A DNA stretch of 64,000 bases from Escallonia rubra (Eukaryota; Streptophyta; Magnoliopsida; Escalloniales; Escalloniaceae). A program made the position numbers and the translations under genes. The notes under the pieces were generated by a model, which was not told where the DNA came from, did not search any database, and saw only the letters and a list, made by a program, of their open reading frames with translations. The stretch spans positions 108,215 through 172,214 of the forward strand of contig JAVXUO010002838.1 in NCBI GenBank assembly GCA_033065855.1, written 5' to 3'. Each line of letters starts with the position of its first letter. Position 1 is the first letter of the stretch. Positions 35,101 through 46,758 of this stretch are shown here, piece by piece.

Positions 35101-38100
35101 CAATTTAGTCTAAAGAAAATTAAGTTTTATCCCCTGTGATGGGATGTGTCCCTTAAGAAACCTACATTTTCCCTTTCTTTCTGACTTCTATTTCCCTTTA
35201 CTAGTGTATGATACGTGTGCGTTAACTTTAGCAAATAGAACCAAAACCGGAGTTTAGGTATATAGAGTTGCTCATCTTTTGTAGGTTGGCTTGCACTAAT
35301 CTCAGAGAATTCTGTAATGCCTGATTTTAGAGAAAGTTCAATTTATTGTACTTCTTTGATAGTAGACCAAAAGACAAACTGGTTCCATAGAGTTGTAAGA
35401 ACTGTTGAGAACTCAAAATCCAATCACAGAATCAACACTATGATATGGTCCATTTGGATTACTGCTGTTGGCATACATTATTTGTTTGGTCATTTTAGGT
35501 CATGTATTTCAGCTGGATAGATATTCACGCATATGTGGTGATCTATCCAGCTGATTTGGGATCATGAATTTCAGCTAATTTTACTTTCTTTGCAGGTGTT
35601 GATCTCAGGTCATCTAAGGTCTGTGAACTTGGACTTCTGAATTATAAAGCCAAGCATGTTTTTTATCCATCCGAGAAAAAGAAGTTTCGTTGTTGGTTTG
35701 ATTATTATTGGGCCTCGGTATTTAAGGTGCTTATTGCTAATTCTTCTTTTTCTTTTCTTTATGGGAAATTTGAGTTCCATTTATTTGTTGTAATCAAGTT
35801 CTTTGTCGTCAGAGAATTTTGGAATTCCATAAAGTCAATATTTATGAGTAGAATGGTCTACAAGAATGTTTGGATGAGTTGTGTTGCCACAGGAATGAAT
35901 GGGAGTGAGAATAAGTATCAGCTGATTTCAAAACACTTATTAGAAGGCTTGGCTTTAAGGATTACCTGCATCGAGATGATCATGAGATCACCACCAAGCC
36001 CCACATTAAATAAATAGGACTAATGTTTTAGTATGGATGAAGAAATTTAGAGAATATCATGCAGGTATACTGATAAAGTACCTGAAACTGATAGAGTAAG
36101 GCGCTGGAAGATTCCATACATCGATGCCTAGTATTACATCACACCTCTCTTCTCCCACACTGAAATGTGTGTTTAGTGTGTCATGAGAGTACTCTGATTC
36201 AGTCTATGTTCCCAGTGTTTCTTTTCTGATTTTCTGTCTTTTACTCTCATTTATATCATTTTTTGCTTCAGTAATCTGTAGAAAAATACATATTATAGTT
36301 TTTTTTGCAAATTATCAGCATGAGTAAGAGTCCCCACAAAACAGGGGCATGCATGTGCTGTAGATCCTTTCCGCCACTCAATGCATTAACATAAGAACGT
36401 ATAAAGTTCTCCACATGTTTGCAAATGACATTATGTCGTTAATATGACTTGCGAAATTACAGTCCCCACGAAGAAGGCACCTTGGATGGCACTCTTGCTG
36501 ATCTCCGTAATGCAGTCCCACATTTCTAAGGGCGAGGGGCCCTCACTTGGATATGTAGCTTTTCAGGTTGAGCCCGTTGGCCTTTCTGCGTCACTTTGTG
36601 GGTTCTCCAACAATGGCCAGCATCCCTGAGGAGTCCCAACAGTGGTCAATGTGCTTGTGGGGTCGATGTTCTAGGTTTATATATATATATTTTTTTGTAC
36701 ACACAAACCGTGTCCATTGTGCCTGAGGAATCGAACAGTGGTCAATGTGCTTGAGGGATCAGTAGCTGCCTTGCATAGACGAAAGGCTTCTAACCCCGCC
36801 TTGCATTTGACTAAAGGCTTTCAAACATAGGGGTGATGCAGTCTCTCATGGGCTAGGCATGGGCATATGTTAAGGCTCATAAACGAGTGGATTTTCTAAC
36901 TTAGGTGGCCTGCGCAGCCAGCATTCAGAAGCGTAATTGGTATATCTTGTTCAAGAGAAGGCAGGTTAGATTTTACTGTTGGGCTGAGCCCGCAGAAGAT
37001 CTATATTGGGCTCTCGCTAGGTTCTCAGCTAACGAATGAGCAATTTTCACCTATGAGAGGAAGAAATACATTGCTGGACCCGCTATCTAACGGATGGTAT
37101 GCTGAGTGATATCAGACTCGGGTCCCGGTTCTTGTGGTATTTGTTTGTGACATGATGAACATTTGGTTTGTTGTCTGGTGAGAACCTTATTTTTTTTGGC
37201 CATTTTCTAACTGCTTCAGCTTTTAGAATAAATGTAACTTCGCATCAACAAAAACATTTAGCTTAGTCTTTAGTCGAGCAGTTCATCTAGTTTAAAAGAT
37301 CCAATAAGGAATCGCCGAGCCTCTTTCTATATAGCTAGGACCAACCACTGGCTCTTATGCTGTACCAGAGTTGGTGTTTGACCCTCGCTTCTGCAAAAAA
37401 GGGAAGAAACGTACAGGAGATTTGCACCCTGTAGGATTTTGTGCTGCATGTGGAGCCCCTTCACAAAACCATCGTAGGGCTGTCTTGAAGGCTAGTCATG
37501 GAGCATGGTAAAGGAACCACTCATGTGGCTATGTTCTGTGCTCTCGCTGATCATGTTAAAGGAGCCACCTGTTGGGCTGGGCCAAATGCTGTTCATGAAG
37601 CATGATTAATAACAGAGCACTCGTGGGGCTGAGTTGAATGCTACGTGATAATAGAACCACATCGGGGGCTGAGTTGAATGCTACTCATGGAGCATGACGA
37701 AAGAGCCACGTATGGGGCTTCATTACTTCGACATTTTGCGTATGTTTTCGTATTCGCTTATCCTACATGACTTGCACATGAGAGTAGGTATTAACCCCTA
37801 CTACAGGTTGTACTCCTATACTTGGGTATTCGGTTAAAATGGGCACAAATAGTTTGTAGATACCTTATGTATATTGACAAAAAGTGTACCCAAAACCATC
37901 TATCTGTAAGCTGTAGAAGCTATTTACAAACATCATTAATGTTTAGCTGATTAACCACTATAATATGTACAGTGAGTCTTCTTCTGAAGGTTTTTGGTCA
38001 ATATCCTAGAGTTTATGTACTTTTAGTTTGTTTGATTTCTTTCCTGTTCCTTTTTGTATTTGCTTATGTTGGATTTATTGTTTTCAGGGTCAGGAAGAAA

Positions 38101-39565
38101 GTTGATTCGTTTTTCTTTTGCAATTCTCAGGTTGAGTATACTGATCATTCAGGTCAGACGCAACTTGCATTGGCTGAAGCTCCTAGTGAGGCCCTTCCTC
38201 CAGATTGTAGGCCCACTTTTGATGCCGCCTGGCTGACCAAAGACAAGTTCAAGGTGTGTTACTATTAGTTATTTCACCGTTATGATATTGTGAGATTTTT
38301 ATGCGCGCCTGATTTCTTTAGGTGAATGGAACGTATGATTGCTGGTACTCATTGGGCATAAGTAAAGTGAACATATATCACGATGGGTTTTTTAATTGCT
38401 TGGCAGACCATCCATCTACAACTGAGATGCTCAGACGTTACTCCATCCTGTGAGTAATTTATGAATTATAAAGCCACTCCCTCCCAATTTTTATCATCTG
38501 TACAATGGAACTTTCTCCACTTGGAAATTTGCTAGAATATGCAGACATTTTATTTCCTTGTAATTGCTCTTAATGTCCTGATGTATTTAACACCATAAGT
38601 TCATAAAAGGCTTTCTCTAAGAAAAGATAGACCCAATTTTGACGGTACATTGGGCAATCGTGGGTTTTTAAATTGTAGCAGTTGTTTTGAATCTGATCGG
38701 ACCAGTACAAGTGACAACTCCATCAAGTGCACTAGTGGCCAACTCTATCAAGTACACTTTGTGCTTGCCCTAGCTTTGCAGGATACTGAACAGGGTACTT
38801 TCTAATAATGCGGATATTTTGAACAAAGCATTTGCCATGCCTCCTTTTTGGAGTAAACAGAATTTGGATCCAGAAGTGCTGTAAGTTGGGTTGTTGCTCA
38901 AAGCTTTTCTATTAACTGGTAGGATAGTAGCAATTTTGTTTTTTTTCATAAAAAGCAAGGTAACATGAAGTTGAGGTAATAACATCAACATATTCTATAT
39001 CAACATGTCAAGGGAGAGTAGGTCTGAGCTAAAGTTTATTTCAAAGATGGAAACTCAAATCATGTACGTGGTCTATGAGAATCGGATTATATTATGGTCA
39101 CATCAAAGACCTGAAATCTTCGGTGGTTCTCTACTCGTAATTGATAAATATCACCGTCTCTTATATTTGTAGGTTGAGGAGCATAAATATTTGTGTTTTT
39201 CGTTCTGCATCTCGCCTTATCATTCTTGGACGTTTACCAGTGACTTTTATGATGACAGGTCGACAAGGATGTTGATGTCCTGGTTTACAAGTGGCGTAAG
39301 AGCCAGGTTGTGGAGATTGGATGTAGTAGCTGGAGTTGTCACCGGTTTCTCAACCTCCTTGATCACAGTCAGCTTGGCTAGGGTCTTAAAGCAAGTCAAG
39401 TCTAGTATACATCAAACATGTGCAGCAAGGAGGATCCCTCTCGTTGTATATGCAGGCCGCTTAAAGCGAGCTTGTTTCCTTGTAGCATACTTCTGTTTTG
39501 TGGGTTGGTTGGCTACTCAATATGGCAAAAGGCTCGGCCTCCCAGAAATTTTAAGAGGTTACTAA
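32153..39565 (+). CDS. Predicted membrane protein of unknown function, six exons
   Basis: Exons are 32153-32342, 35596-35726, 38131-38253, 38322-38449, 38782-38880 and 39259-39565. Every junction has GT and AG and keeps frame, giving 325 residues with stop TAA at 39563. Residues 16-45 form a strong hydrophobic segment (signal anchor) after a short N-terminus starting MDSPETNKKGSHP. A central domain follows with conserved-looking cysteines (in CWFDYYW and NGTYDCWYS, the latter a possible N-glycosylation site). A second hydrophobic segment lies at about 297-315 before the end KRLGLPEILRGY; a weaker one is near 245-262. I recall similar plant-only proteins annotated without function. Introns 1 and 2 are unusually long (3,253 and 2,404 bp) and hold foreign sequence. 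The start is the first ATG giving the signal anchor; upstream frame is probably 5' UTR. Confidence 0.85.
34281..34820 (+). pseudogene. Sacsin-like N-terminal fragment inside intron 1
   Basis: Translation from 34281 gives LLLEDFGQKVDLTRRIREVL followed by SNYPEGTTVLKELIQNAD, the start of plant sacsin-like proteins (Hsp90-type ATPase fold). After an unrelated stretch of about 190 bases, the same gene resumes at 34591 with IQNANDAGATMVRLCLA. It then reads, in shifting frames and with stops, through EEDFTSISRISG and GQAWKTGSFGY to about 34820. It is GC-rich compared with the intron. It has no start, no intact frame and no later sacsin exons, so it is a dead duplicated fragment on the same strand as the host gene. 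Confidence 0.8.
36430..37780. other. Degenerate repeats within intron 2
   Basis: Phrases such as CAGTGGTCAATGTGCTTG (around 36640 and 36740) and GAGCCAC...GGGGCT (around 37560-37710) recur with variation, at roughly 60-70 base spacing in the later part. This looks like an old repetitive insertion, class unknown. Confidence 0.35.
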
Positions 39566-40440
39566 TGCAGGTAGCAAACACTTTTTGGTACAAGTGCTAG
39601 CTTCTGGGAGTTCTGCAATGTCTGAGATTGCAGCGTGAAATAATTGTAACATCCTTGTATTTGTAAAAGCAGCTCGTGAGCAAGTAGCCTTGTGTATTTT
39701 GGTCATAGAGACATATGGCAAGTTAAGCTATGTCAAATGTATAGTTGAGTTATTACATCAAAATGCTAAATAATATGCCGAAAGGAATGCTATTTGCCAT
39801 ACATTTTTTACGCCTTGGTAATGCATATAAAGAGGAAAATTATGGTGAAGATCATTATCAGAACAGAGCATGATTAAATTTCCTGGCCTTGTTGAACGAA
39901 GGTGCTTAACTTCAGTTCAATTCAGGAAGAAAGATGAAAGTCCAGGAGCTGGAATTATTGATAAGAAGATGCTGCAAGGCTTTACCTAGAGCATATCAAC
40001 AGCCGGCTCAGATTCGCAAAAAGGTTATAAACCATACTGGTACTTCATAGCACAGGTATTTGAGTATTAGAACTGTGATCTATACCTCTTTCCAAGTATT
40101 TGCTTTGCAATATTGAAAATTGAAAGAGCATGTGCATAATATTTGCTTCATAGCACAGGTATCTATCTCAGCCTCTCTCTTTTCAGACCCATATGTGTAT
40201 CAATTCACTCAAGAAAATATCAGTGTTATGTTCACGTAAACAAATGAGTTGAAGGCCGCGTCTCCAATTAGGCTGAATAGTCTACTATGTGTCCGAAAGC
40301 TTGTCCTCCTAGGAATATTTATCCATAAGCTTCAGCAAACTCACCCAAGGAATTGAAACCAAGCTTAATCAAGATCATGGAACAGCTACATGATAAGTCT
40401 TCTGGAGTAGACACTATAAGCCAATTGCACATCAAGAACA
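39566..40440. other. 3' flank of the membrane-protein gene
   Basis: Probable 3' UTR at first, then AT-rich DNA with no gene seen. Confidence 0.4.
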
Positions 40441-40466
40441 ATCATATCTCTAGGTACCAATCACGA

Positions 40467-41780
40467 GGATGCTGCTGTTCCTTGGCTTGGTGGTTACACG
40501 TTATAGCTACTGCTATTAGCTATAGCTTGTGCAACGGAAGCTCCACTCCCTTTTGCATTTCGAATGAGAAACGAGCCTGTCAGAGGTTCACGCAGGATCC
40601 AACCGATCCTTCAGGTGGCATAGTGTAATGATTGTTCGAATGGGCAGGAGCTGTCTGCCATAGCATCAGAGGCCGTGTCGTCGAGCCCCACTTCAAAATT
40701 TATCTGTGGTGATTCGTATGTGCATCGGTTGGGCTACTTAAATTTGACACAGTTGAGATATTTGGACTTGGGCTACAATTAATTTGGAGATTTACCAATT
40801 AATTCCTAACTTCATGGCTGTCTGAGTTCATGACGTCTTGTCCTGTCTCATGCAGGGTTGGGTGGATTGGTTCCTCCACACCTTGTAAATCTCTCAAGCT
40901 TGTGCACTCTCGATCTCGGTTTTAACCACCTTAAAGCAGAGAACTTCAGATGGCTTTGGGATCTTCGTGTGATGCAATATCTTACTTTGAATCCAGCAGA
41001 AAATAGTCAAGCTTTCAATTTGGTTGCAGGTGACAAATATGCTTCTTCTCTGCTAGATATACGCTTGTGTTCTTGCAATATTAATTTTGATGTTTCTCGT
41101 CCCAGTTTCGTAAACTTTACGCTGCTGACCACCCTTGATCTTTCATTCAACATCTTTCTTTCTTTGATACCAAGTGCGGGTGCTTAACCTCATTGGCCTT
41201 CATTCTCTTACACTACGAAACGCTGGTATTTCTGGCCGAATCCCGATTGACCTTAAGAACATGGCTGCTCTTAAAGATCTCGATCTCTCTTATAGTTCTC
41301 CAAATTCCTGTATGCACACCTGGTTCTACCATTTTTAGTGCTCCTAAATCACTCAACCTGGGGAACAATATTGTCTACATGGCTTAAAATTCTCGGACGA
41401 GATCTAAAACGTGACTTCTATGAAGAACGCTAAAATGAGGATACCACGAGCAATGTGGAATATATGCGACCTCAATGTAATTCACTTGTCAGCTAACAAG
41501 CTGGGGGAATCTATCAGATGTTCTTAAAAGGTTTTTTTTTTTTTTTGGATGCCTTTTGGATACTTTTAAGTCGTTTTATTAGCTGGGAGAGCCAACTATT
41601 TGGTTATTTGGATGGACGTCAAATTGAATAGTTCTCCTAACTTGCGTGAGCTTAATCTAAAAAGAAACCTAATTAATGGTCCACTTCCGGAGTCATTAGA
41701 GAGATTTCTGTTGTTAGGGTCATTATCTGCTTTAGGTTGCCCTGTTATAAATACACTCGCACGCTAAATTAGTTTACTTT
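40467..41780 (+). pseudogene. Decayed LRR receptor-like protein
   Basis: Pieces match the intact neighbour at 42352 in order: a signal-like start near 40467; EKRACQRFTQDPTDPS, against ENERQALLRFKNDLTDSS in the neighbour; a GRVVEPHF piece; then LRRs in the open stretch 40858-41187 (LVNLSSLCTLDLGFNHL, AENFRWLWDL). Further LRR-like remnants run to about 41700 (NLRELNLKRNLINGPLPESL). Stops and frameshifts are numerous, and much of the middle and all of the C-terminal half are gone. It is the oldest member of the local cluster. Confidence 0.75.
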
Positions 41781-42010
41781 TGGAGTGGGAATATCAACTC
41801 CTTTTGCCCTAGGCTAGGCTTGTGCAATTAGTCAAGTCTTGTAGTCCTCAAATTGTGCTGTAAGGATCCTTCCTCTGGCCGCCTAAAGCGACCAAAATTT
41901 CAGCAGAGTTGGTCATCGGATACTTTCATAACCAGTTACAAGTACCTTCATGAACATGAAACAGCGACTCCTACATGGGACCTCAGGAAACAACTGTTTT
42001 TTCTGCATTG

Positions 42011-42090
42011 AATTTTCGTTAACAAAGGAAAATATGCGTCTAGCAACACAATAATTTTCGTTAACAAAGGAAAATATGCGTCTAGCAACC
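42011..42090 (+). repeat. Tandem duplication of about 42 bp upstream of the intact RLP gene
   Basis: AATTTTCGTTAACAAAGGAA and the following 17 bases occur twice in a row, about 260 bases before the chosen start codon. Position suggests promoter or 5' UTR. Confidence 0.8.
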
Positions 42091-42351
42091 CTTGGTAGAG
42101 AATAGAAGTTTGGAAGTCAAGGTCCTACACAATAATTACTAAGAGGAATCTTGGAAACTCACTCGCGGACGGCGGACCATCTCAAGGACTTTTCAGCCAT
42201 CATGACTCAGTCAATGACAGGGTCTTTTTTTCTTTACTTAATTCTGGATCATAGTGTCTTCCCCTGTACTTGTATGGCCTTCTATATGAGGCAGTCTGAT
42301 GCATTTGAGAACGATAAGGTAATTCTGGAATACATTCCTCAAGGCTGCAGC

Positions 42352-45288
42352 ATGAATATGTTCCCGATAGCTGCTGTGGTTCTTTTCCTTGTCTACCTCA
42401 TTACAGCGACTACGAGCAATGGAAATTCCTCTATGTCGTGCTTAGAAAACGAGAGACAAGCCCTTCTGAGGTTCAAGAATGATCTAACAGATTCTTCAGA
42501 CCGCCTCTTCTCTTGGAATATGGTGCACAATGACTGTTGTTACTGGGCAGGAGTTGTCTGCCATAGCTTCAATGGCCATGTCGTCGAACTCCATCTTCAA
42601 GACCTCCATGGAGATTGTACGGGGATGGCCTGTGAGAAGAACAAGTTGGGTGGTAAAATAAATCCGTCATTGCTCAACTTGGAACAATTGAGTTACTTGG
42701 ACTTGAGCCACAATGATTTTGGAGGGATTCAAATTCCCAGCTTCATTAGTTCTTTGAGAACTTTGCGGTATCTTAACCTCTCTGGTGCAGGATTCAGTGG
42801 ATTAATTCCTCCGGGACTTGGAAATCTCTCAGATTTGCGCACTCTTGATCTTGGATATTCTTTTCTCAGAGTTGAGAATTTCAGATGGCTTTCTGATCTT
42901 TTTTTCCTGCAACATCTTGATCTAAGTTATGCAAACCTCAGCCAAGCTTCCGATTGGTTGCAGGTAACAAATATGCTTCCTTCTTTGGTAGTTTTGCACT
43001 TGTTGGACTGCAATCTAGATCTCTCTGTTTCTCTTCCCAACATGGTCAATTTTACTAGGCTAGCCGCCCTCGATATTTCCTCCAACCGGCCATTTGGTTC
43101 TTCCCTACTAAGCAATTGGTTATCTAGTCTCACTGGCCTTCGTTTTCTTAATTTACAAAGCTGTGACATTTCAGGTCCAATTCCAAGTGGTCTTGAGAAC
43201 ATGACCAGTCTGACACATGTTGATCTGTCTAATAATAATTTAAGTTCTAGTATACCCCACTGGTTGTACCAGTTTAGAGGTCTTAATTCCCTCGACCTTG
43301 CTGACAACAATTTACGAGGTTCCATCTCAGATGACATTGGAAACATGACTTCCATCATCAGCATTGATATGTCATTTAACGAACTTGAAGGAAGAATTCC
43401 AAGATCCATTCAAAAACTCTGCAGCCTGGAGGCAATTAGCTTGGCATACAACAGATTAGGTGACACGTCAGATGTTCTTCAAACATTTTTCGGGTGCAGT
43501 ATCGATAGCCTGCGTGACCTTGATCTTGGAAGCAATTCAATCAGTGGTCCACTCCCGAAGTCCTTGGGAAGATTGTCATCATTAAAGTCATTGGACTTGG
43601 CTGATAATCAGTTCAATGGAAATCTTCCAGTAAGTATTGGACAACTCTCGAAATTAGAACGACTTTCGATTTCTAATAACATGTTAGAAGGAGTTGTCTC
43701 TGAAGTTCATTTTGCCAATCTGTCAAACCTGCGAGTTTTTACTGGACATGACAACCCTCTGATTTTGCAAGTCAATCCCAAGTGGAGTCCTCCTTTCCAA
43801 CTTGAAGCGTTGCGTTTGCGATCTTGGCGTTGCGCATCAAAATTTCCCAATTGGCTTCAAGCACAGCAAAGGCTCACTGAGTTAGATCTATCATCTACTA
43901 GAATATCTGATATCGTTCCCACTTGGTTTTGGAACTTGTCTTCTCAATTCTATTATTTAAATCTTTCTCACAACCAACTTCATGGAGTGATACCTTCCAT
44001 TTCGAAAGTCGGGATTTTCTACACCATGATGTACTTAAATCACAACATATTTAGCGGTTCATTGCCACGTCTCTCTGCTTATGTGCACGAGCTAGATCTT
44101 TCCCAAAATTGGTTTACGGGAGGCCTTTCTCACTTCCTGTGTGACAGCACCGACAAACCAAACCACTTAAAAATCCTTCGTTTGGGAGAAAATCTTTTAT
44201 CAGGAGATATTCCCGATTGTTGGAAGAACTGGCCGTCACTGAAAGTAGTAATGCTGGGAAACAACAATTTTAAAGGGAACATACCAAGCTCAATGGGTTA
44301 TCTTACTCGCTTGAAATCGTTGCAATTGCGCAACAACAGCCTCAGCGGAGAAGTACCTATGGCTCTACAGAGGTGCACAGAGTTGGTGTTAATTGACCTA
44401 AGTCAGAACGAGTTTTGTGGAAGCACAACATCTTGGATGGGGAAAAGACTTCTGAATCTAATTTCACTGGACCTTCGTTCGAATAAATTTAGTGGTCAAA
44501 TCCCTTCTGATATTTGCCACCTCAACTCTCTTCAAATATTAGACTTTGCAAACAACAATTTGTCGGGTGAGATACCAAGGTGTATGGGAAATTTTACCGC
44601 CATGGCCACAGAAATAAGTAATCGAGGCGTTATTTCCTACTCGGTTGTTCATGGAGAGCATTCAGAGGATGCTTATGTGGTGACAAAAGGAAGCGAACTC
44701 CAATATGACGCCACTCTATCCCTTGTGACAAACATGGACCTTTCAAGCAACAATTTATCAGGAGAGATACCGAAAGAACTAACCAGTTTGGTGGGGTTGC
44801 GATCACTCAATCTGTCAGGAAATTGTCTTACAGGAAAGATACCGAAGAAGATTGGTGACATGGAGTTATTGGAATCTCTTGATTTCTCAAGAAACCAACT
44901 CTCGGGTGGAATTCCTTCAAGCATTTCGAGTCTAACTTTTTTGAGCTATCTAAATTTGTCATTCAACAATCTGTCAGGACGGATTCCATCAAGCACCCAG
45001 CTCCAAAGCTTCGATGCTTCTTGCTTTATTGGCAACAAACTGTGTGGACCCCCAGTTAGCAAGAACTGCACTGTCAATGGTGTAATGCCTGATAATCGAG
45101 ATGAAGAAGGTAAAGGTGATAGACCAGAAGTGGATTGGTTTTACTTGTGCATGGCATTAGGATTTGCAACCGGTTTTTGGGGTGTCTGCGGTCCTATATT
45201 GTTCATCCAATCCTGGAGGCATGCCTACTTTCATTTGTTATATATCACCTGGTGCAGACTACGCATTGGTATTGGAATCCGTCGTTAA
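42352..45288 (+). CDS. LRR receptor-like protein (Cf/EIX type), intact
   Basis: A single-exon gene for 978 residues. The start at 42352 gives MNMFPIAAVVLFLVYL, a clear signal peptide; the frame is open 67 codons further upstream, but that stretch is unlike any RLP N-terminus. Order: signal peptide (1-27); N-terminal LRR cap with CLENERQALLRFKNDL and CCYWAGVVC; a long LRR array with LDLSNNNLSSSIP-type repeats and many N-glycosylation sites; an island region near 749-785 (around HSEDAYVVTKGSELQYD); more LRRs; an acidic juxtamembrane stretch (DEEGKGDRPEVD); a membrane helix at about 928-955; and a short basic tail ending GIGIRR. No kinase domain. Family members are plasma-membrane immune receptors that signal through partner kinases such as SOBIR1. 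The ligand is unknown here. Confidence 0.92.
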   Translation: MNMFPIAAVVLFLVYLITATTSNGNSSMSCLENERQALLRFKNDLTDSSDRLFSWNMVHNDCCYWAGVVCHSFNGHVVELHLQDLHGDCTGMACEKNKLGGKINPSLLNLEQLSYLDLSHNDFGGIQIPSFISSLRTLRYLNLSGAGFSGLIPPGLGNLSDLRTLDLGYSFLRVENFRWLSDLFFLQHLDLSYANLSQASDWLQVTNMLPSLVVLHLLDCNLDLSVSLPNMVNFTRLAALDISSNRPFGSSLLSNWLSSLTGLRFLNLQSCDISGPIPSGLENMTSLTHVDLSNNNLSSSIPHWLYQFRGLNSLDLADNNLRGSISDDIGNMTSIISIDMSFNELEGRIPRSIQKLCSLEAISLAYNRLGDTSDVLQTFFGCSIDSLRDLDLGSNSISGPLPKSLGRLSSLKSLDLADNQFNGNLPVSIGQLSKLERLSISNNMLEGVVSEVHFANLSNLRVFTGHDNPLILQVNPKWSPPFQLEALRLRSWRCASKFPNWLQAQQRLTELDLSSTRISDIVPTWFWNLSSQFYYLNLSHNQLHGVIPSISKVGIFYTMMYLNHNIFSGSLPRLSAYVHELDLSQNWFTGGLSHFLCDSTDKPNHLKILRLGENLLSGDIPDCWKNWPSLKVVMLGNNNFKGNIPSSMGYLTRLKSLQLRNNSLSGEVPMALQRCTELVLIDLSQNEFCGSTTSWMGKRLLNLISLDLRSNKFSGQIPSDICHLNSLQILDFANNNLSGEIPRCMGNFTAMATEISNRGVISYSVVHGEHSEDAYVVTKGSELQYDATLSLVTNMDLSSNNLSGEIPKELTSLVGLRSLNLSGNCLTGKIPKKIGDMELLESLDFSRNQLSGGIPSSISSLTFLSYLNLSFNNLSGRIPSSTQLQSFDASCFIGNKLCGPPVSKNCTVNGVMPDNRDEEGKGDRPEVDWFYLCMALGFATGFWGVCGPILFIQSWRHAYFHLLYITWCRLRIGIGIRR

Positions 45289-46632
45289 ATTTCCGAGGTA
45301 TTATACTAGATTACTAGTTTGAATCTAGTGTTCTTTCCATTGGGATATGTTGTTTCAATGTGCATCCTTTTTTTCTATTTGTAGGTAAAACTTTGCTTAA
45401 AGACAACACAGCCAGAGGAAGGCGCAACGCTCTACACACTGTAGTAAATCGACTCGTGTTAGGCTGGATTTTGGCATCGTCTATTTTTCCAGAAGACGGA
45501 TGATGAGCCCGGATGTTTGTGCTTAAGATCTTACGCATGCATCTTCTCTTACTAGTAAGGATCACGTGCTTTGCACGTTATATAGTGATTCAAAATAAAA
45601 ATGTTATAAACTTTGAGGAAAAACTTCATTGAAATTAATGAATACAACTATTATAATTTAAATCATAGTAAATAAAATAGTCTTGGAAGTTTATTGCACA
45701 AAATATGGTGTTATGTTTAAGTTTATCATTTTTATTTTTTTTTCCTCACATCTCGTTAAAGAGAATCCTGAATGTTCTATATTATATCTTGTTATAGATT
45801 GTAATCAATTTTTAGTATCTTTCACAAATATATAATTCTCACGAAACACTACAAGTCTAAAAATTGTAGTAATAAAAGTGAAGAAAGTGTTTTAGAGAGT
45901 AATTAATGTCAGGGGTAAAAATTGGAGTTGTCCAATTTCTTATAGTACATCTCTGTGCATGTATATAAGTTAGGAAATGAAGTTGAGAATAAGTTTGAAT
46001 TATAACTAAGTGATGCTAATGAAAGTTCAAAAATTAACTCAAAAAAGATTGTCGCAATTAAAGTGTCTAACATGAAAGAGTTAATGATGAACAATTGTAC
46101 AACAATGTTTCTAGAACAGAATTAGGAGATTAAGTGTTACATCTCTAAAATTAAGAATTAAATGAACTCAAGAGATTTGGCGGGGCACATATAAAAACTC
46201 AGTTGCTTAGGCAACATATCTAATAGTTGTAGTTTTCAAGGATCTTTCTAAAGTTTTTTACCGTTCACTTTTTGAGTTTTAACCATTGTTTGCGCAAACA
46301 TTACAACTAAAATTCAAAATATCATCACTTAGGTCTTTCAGTATCATTCATTATCCATTTTTTTTCTTTCTGTGGAGTGATGGACTTTTTTTTTGGTTAA
46401 GCAGAGAAAATATTTCATTCATAAAAGTTTTACAAGCCGTCCCGGCTTATTCATCAATGTTACAGACATAAAAGGTAACATCAAAGACTACTTTGATAGT
46501 TCTTTTTTTTTTGAACCCCCTTTTATCCTAACTATTACAAGTAGACAACATAGCATCTACTTACAAAGATGCAACAAGCAAATATAGTAACATAAAACCT
46601 TACGAAAAAATAAAGTACTATAACAAGTTGTG
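45289..46632. other. 3' flank of the RLP gene, with a retroposon-like tail
   Basis: No gene seen. At 46387-46470 the minus strand ends in TTAACC followed by a run of A, like the 3' end of a plant LINE or SINE. No target duplication was found. Confidence 0.35.
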
Positions 46633-46640
46633 GCGATGAT

Positions 46641-46695
46641 CAGGGGCGGACGCACGTTGGGACAAGGGGGGCTGAAGCACCCCCTGACTTCTGGG

Positions 46696-46758
<63 letters not shown>

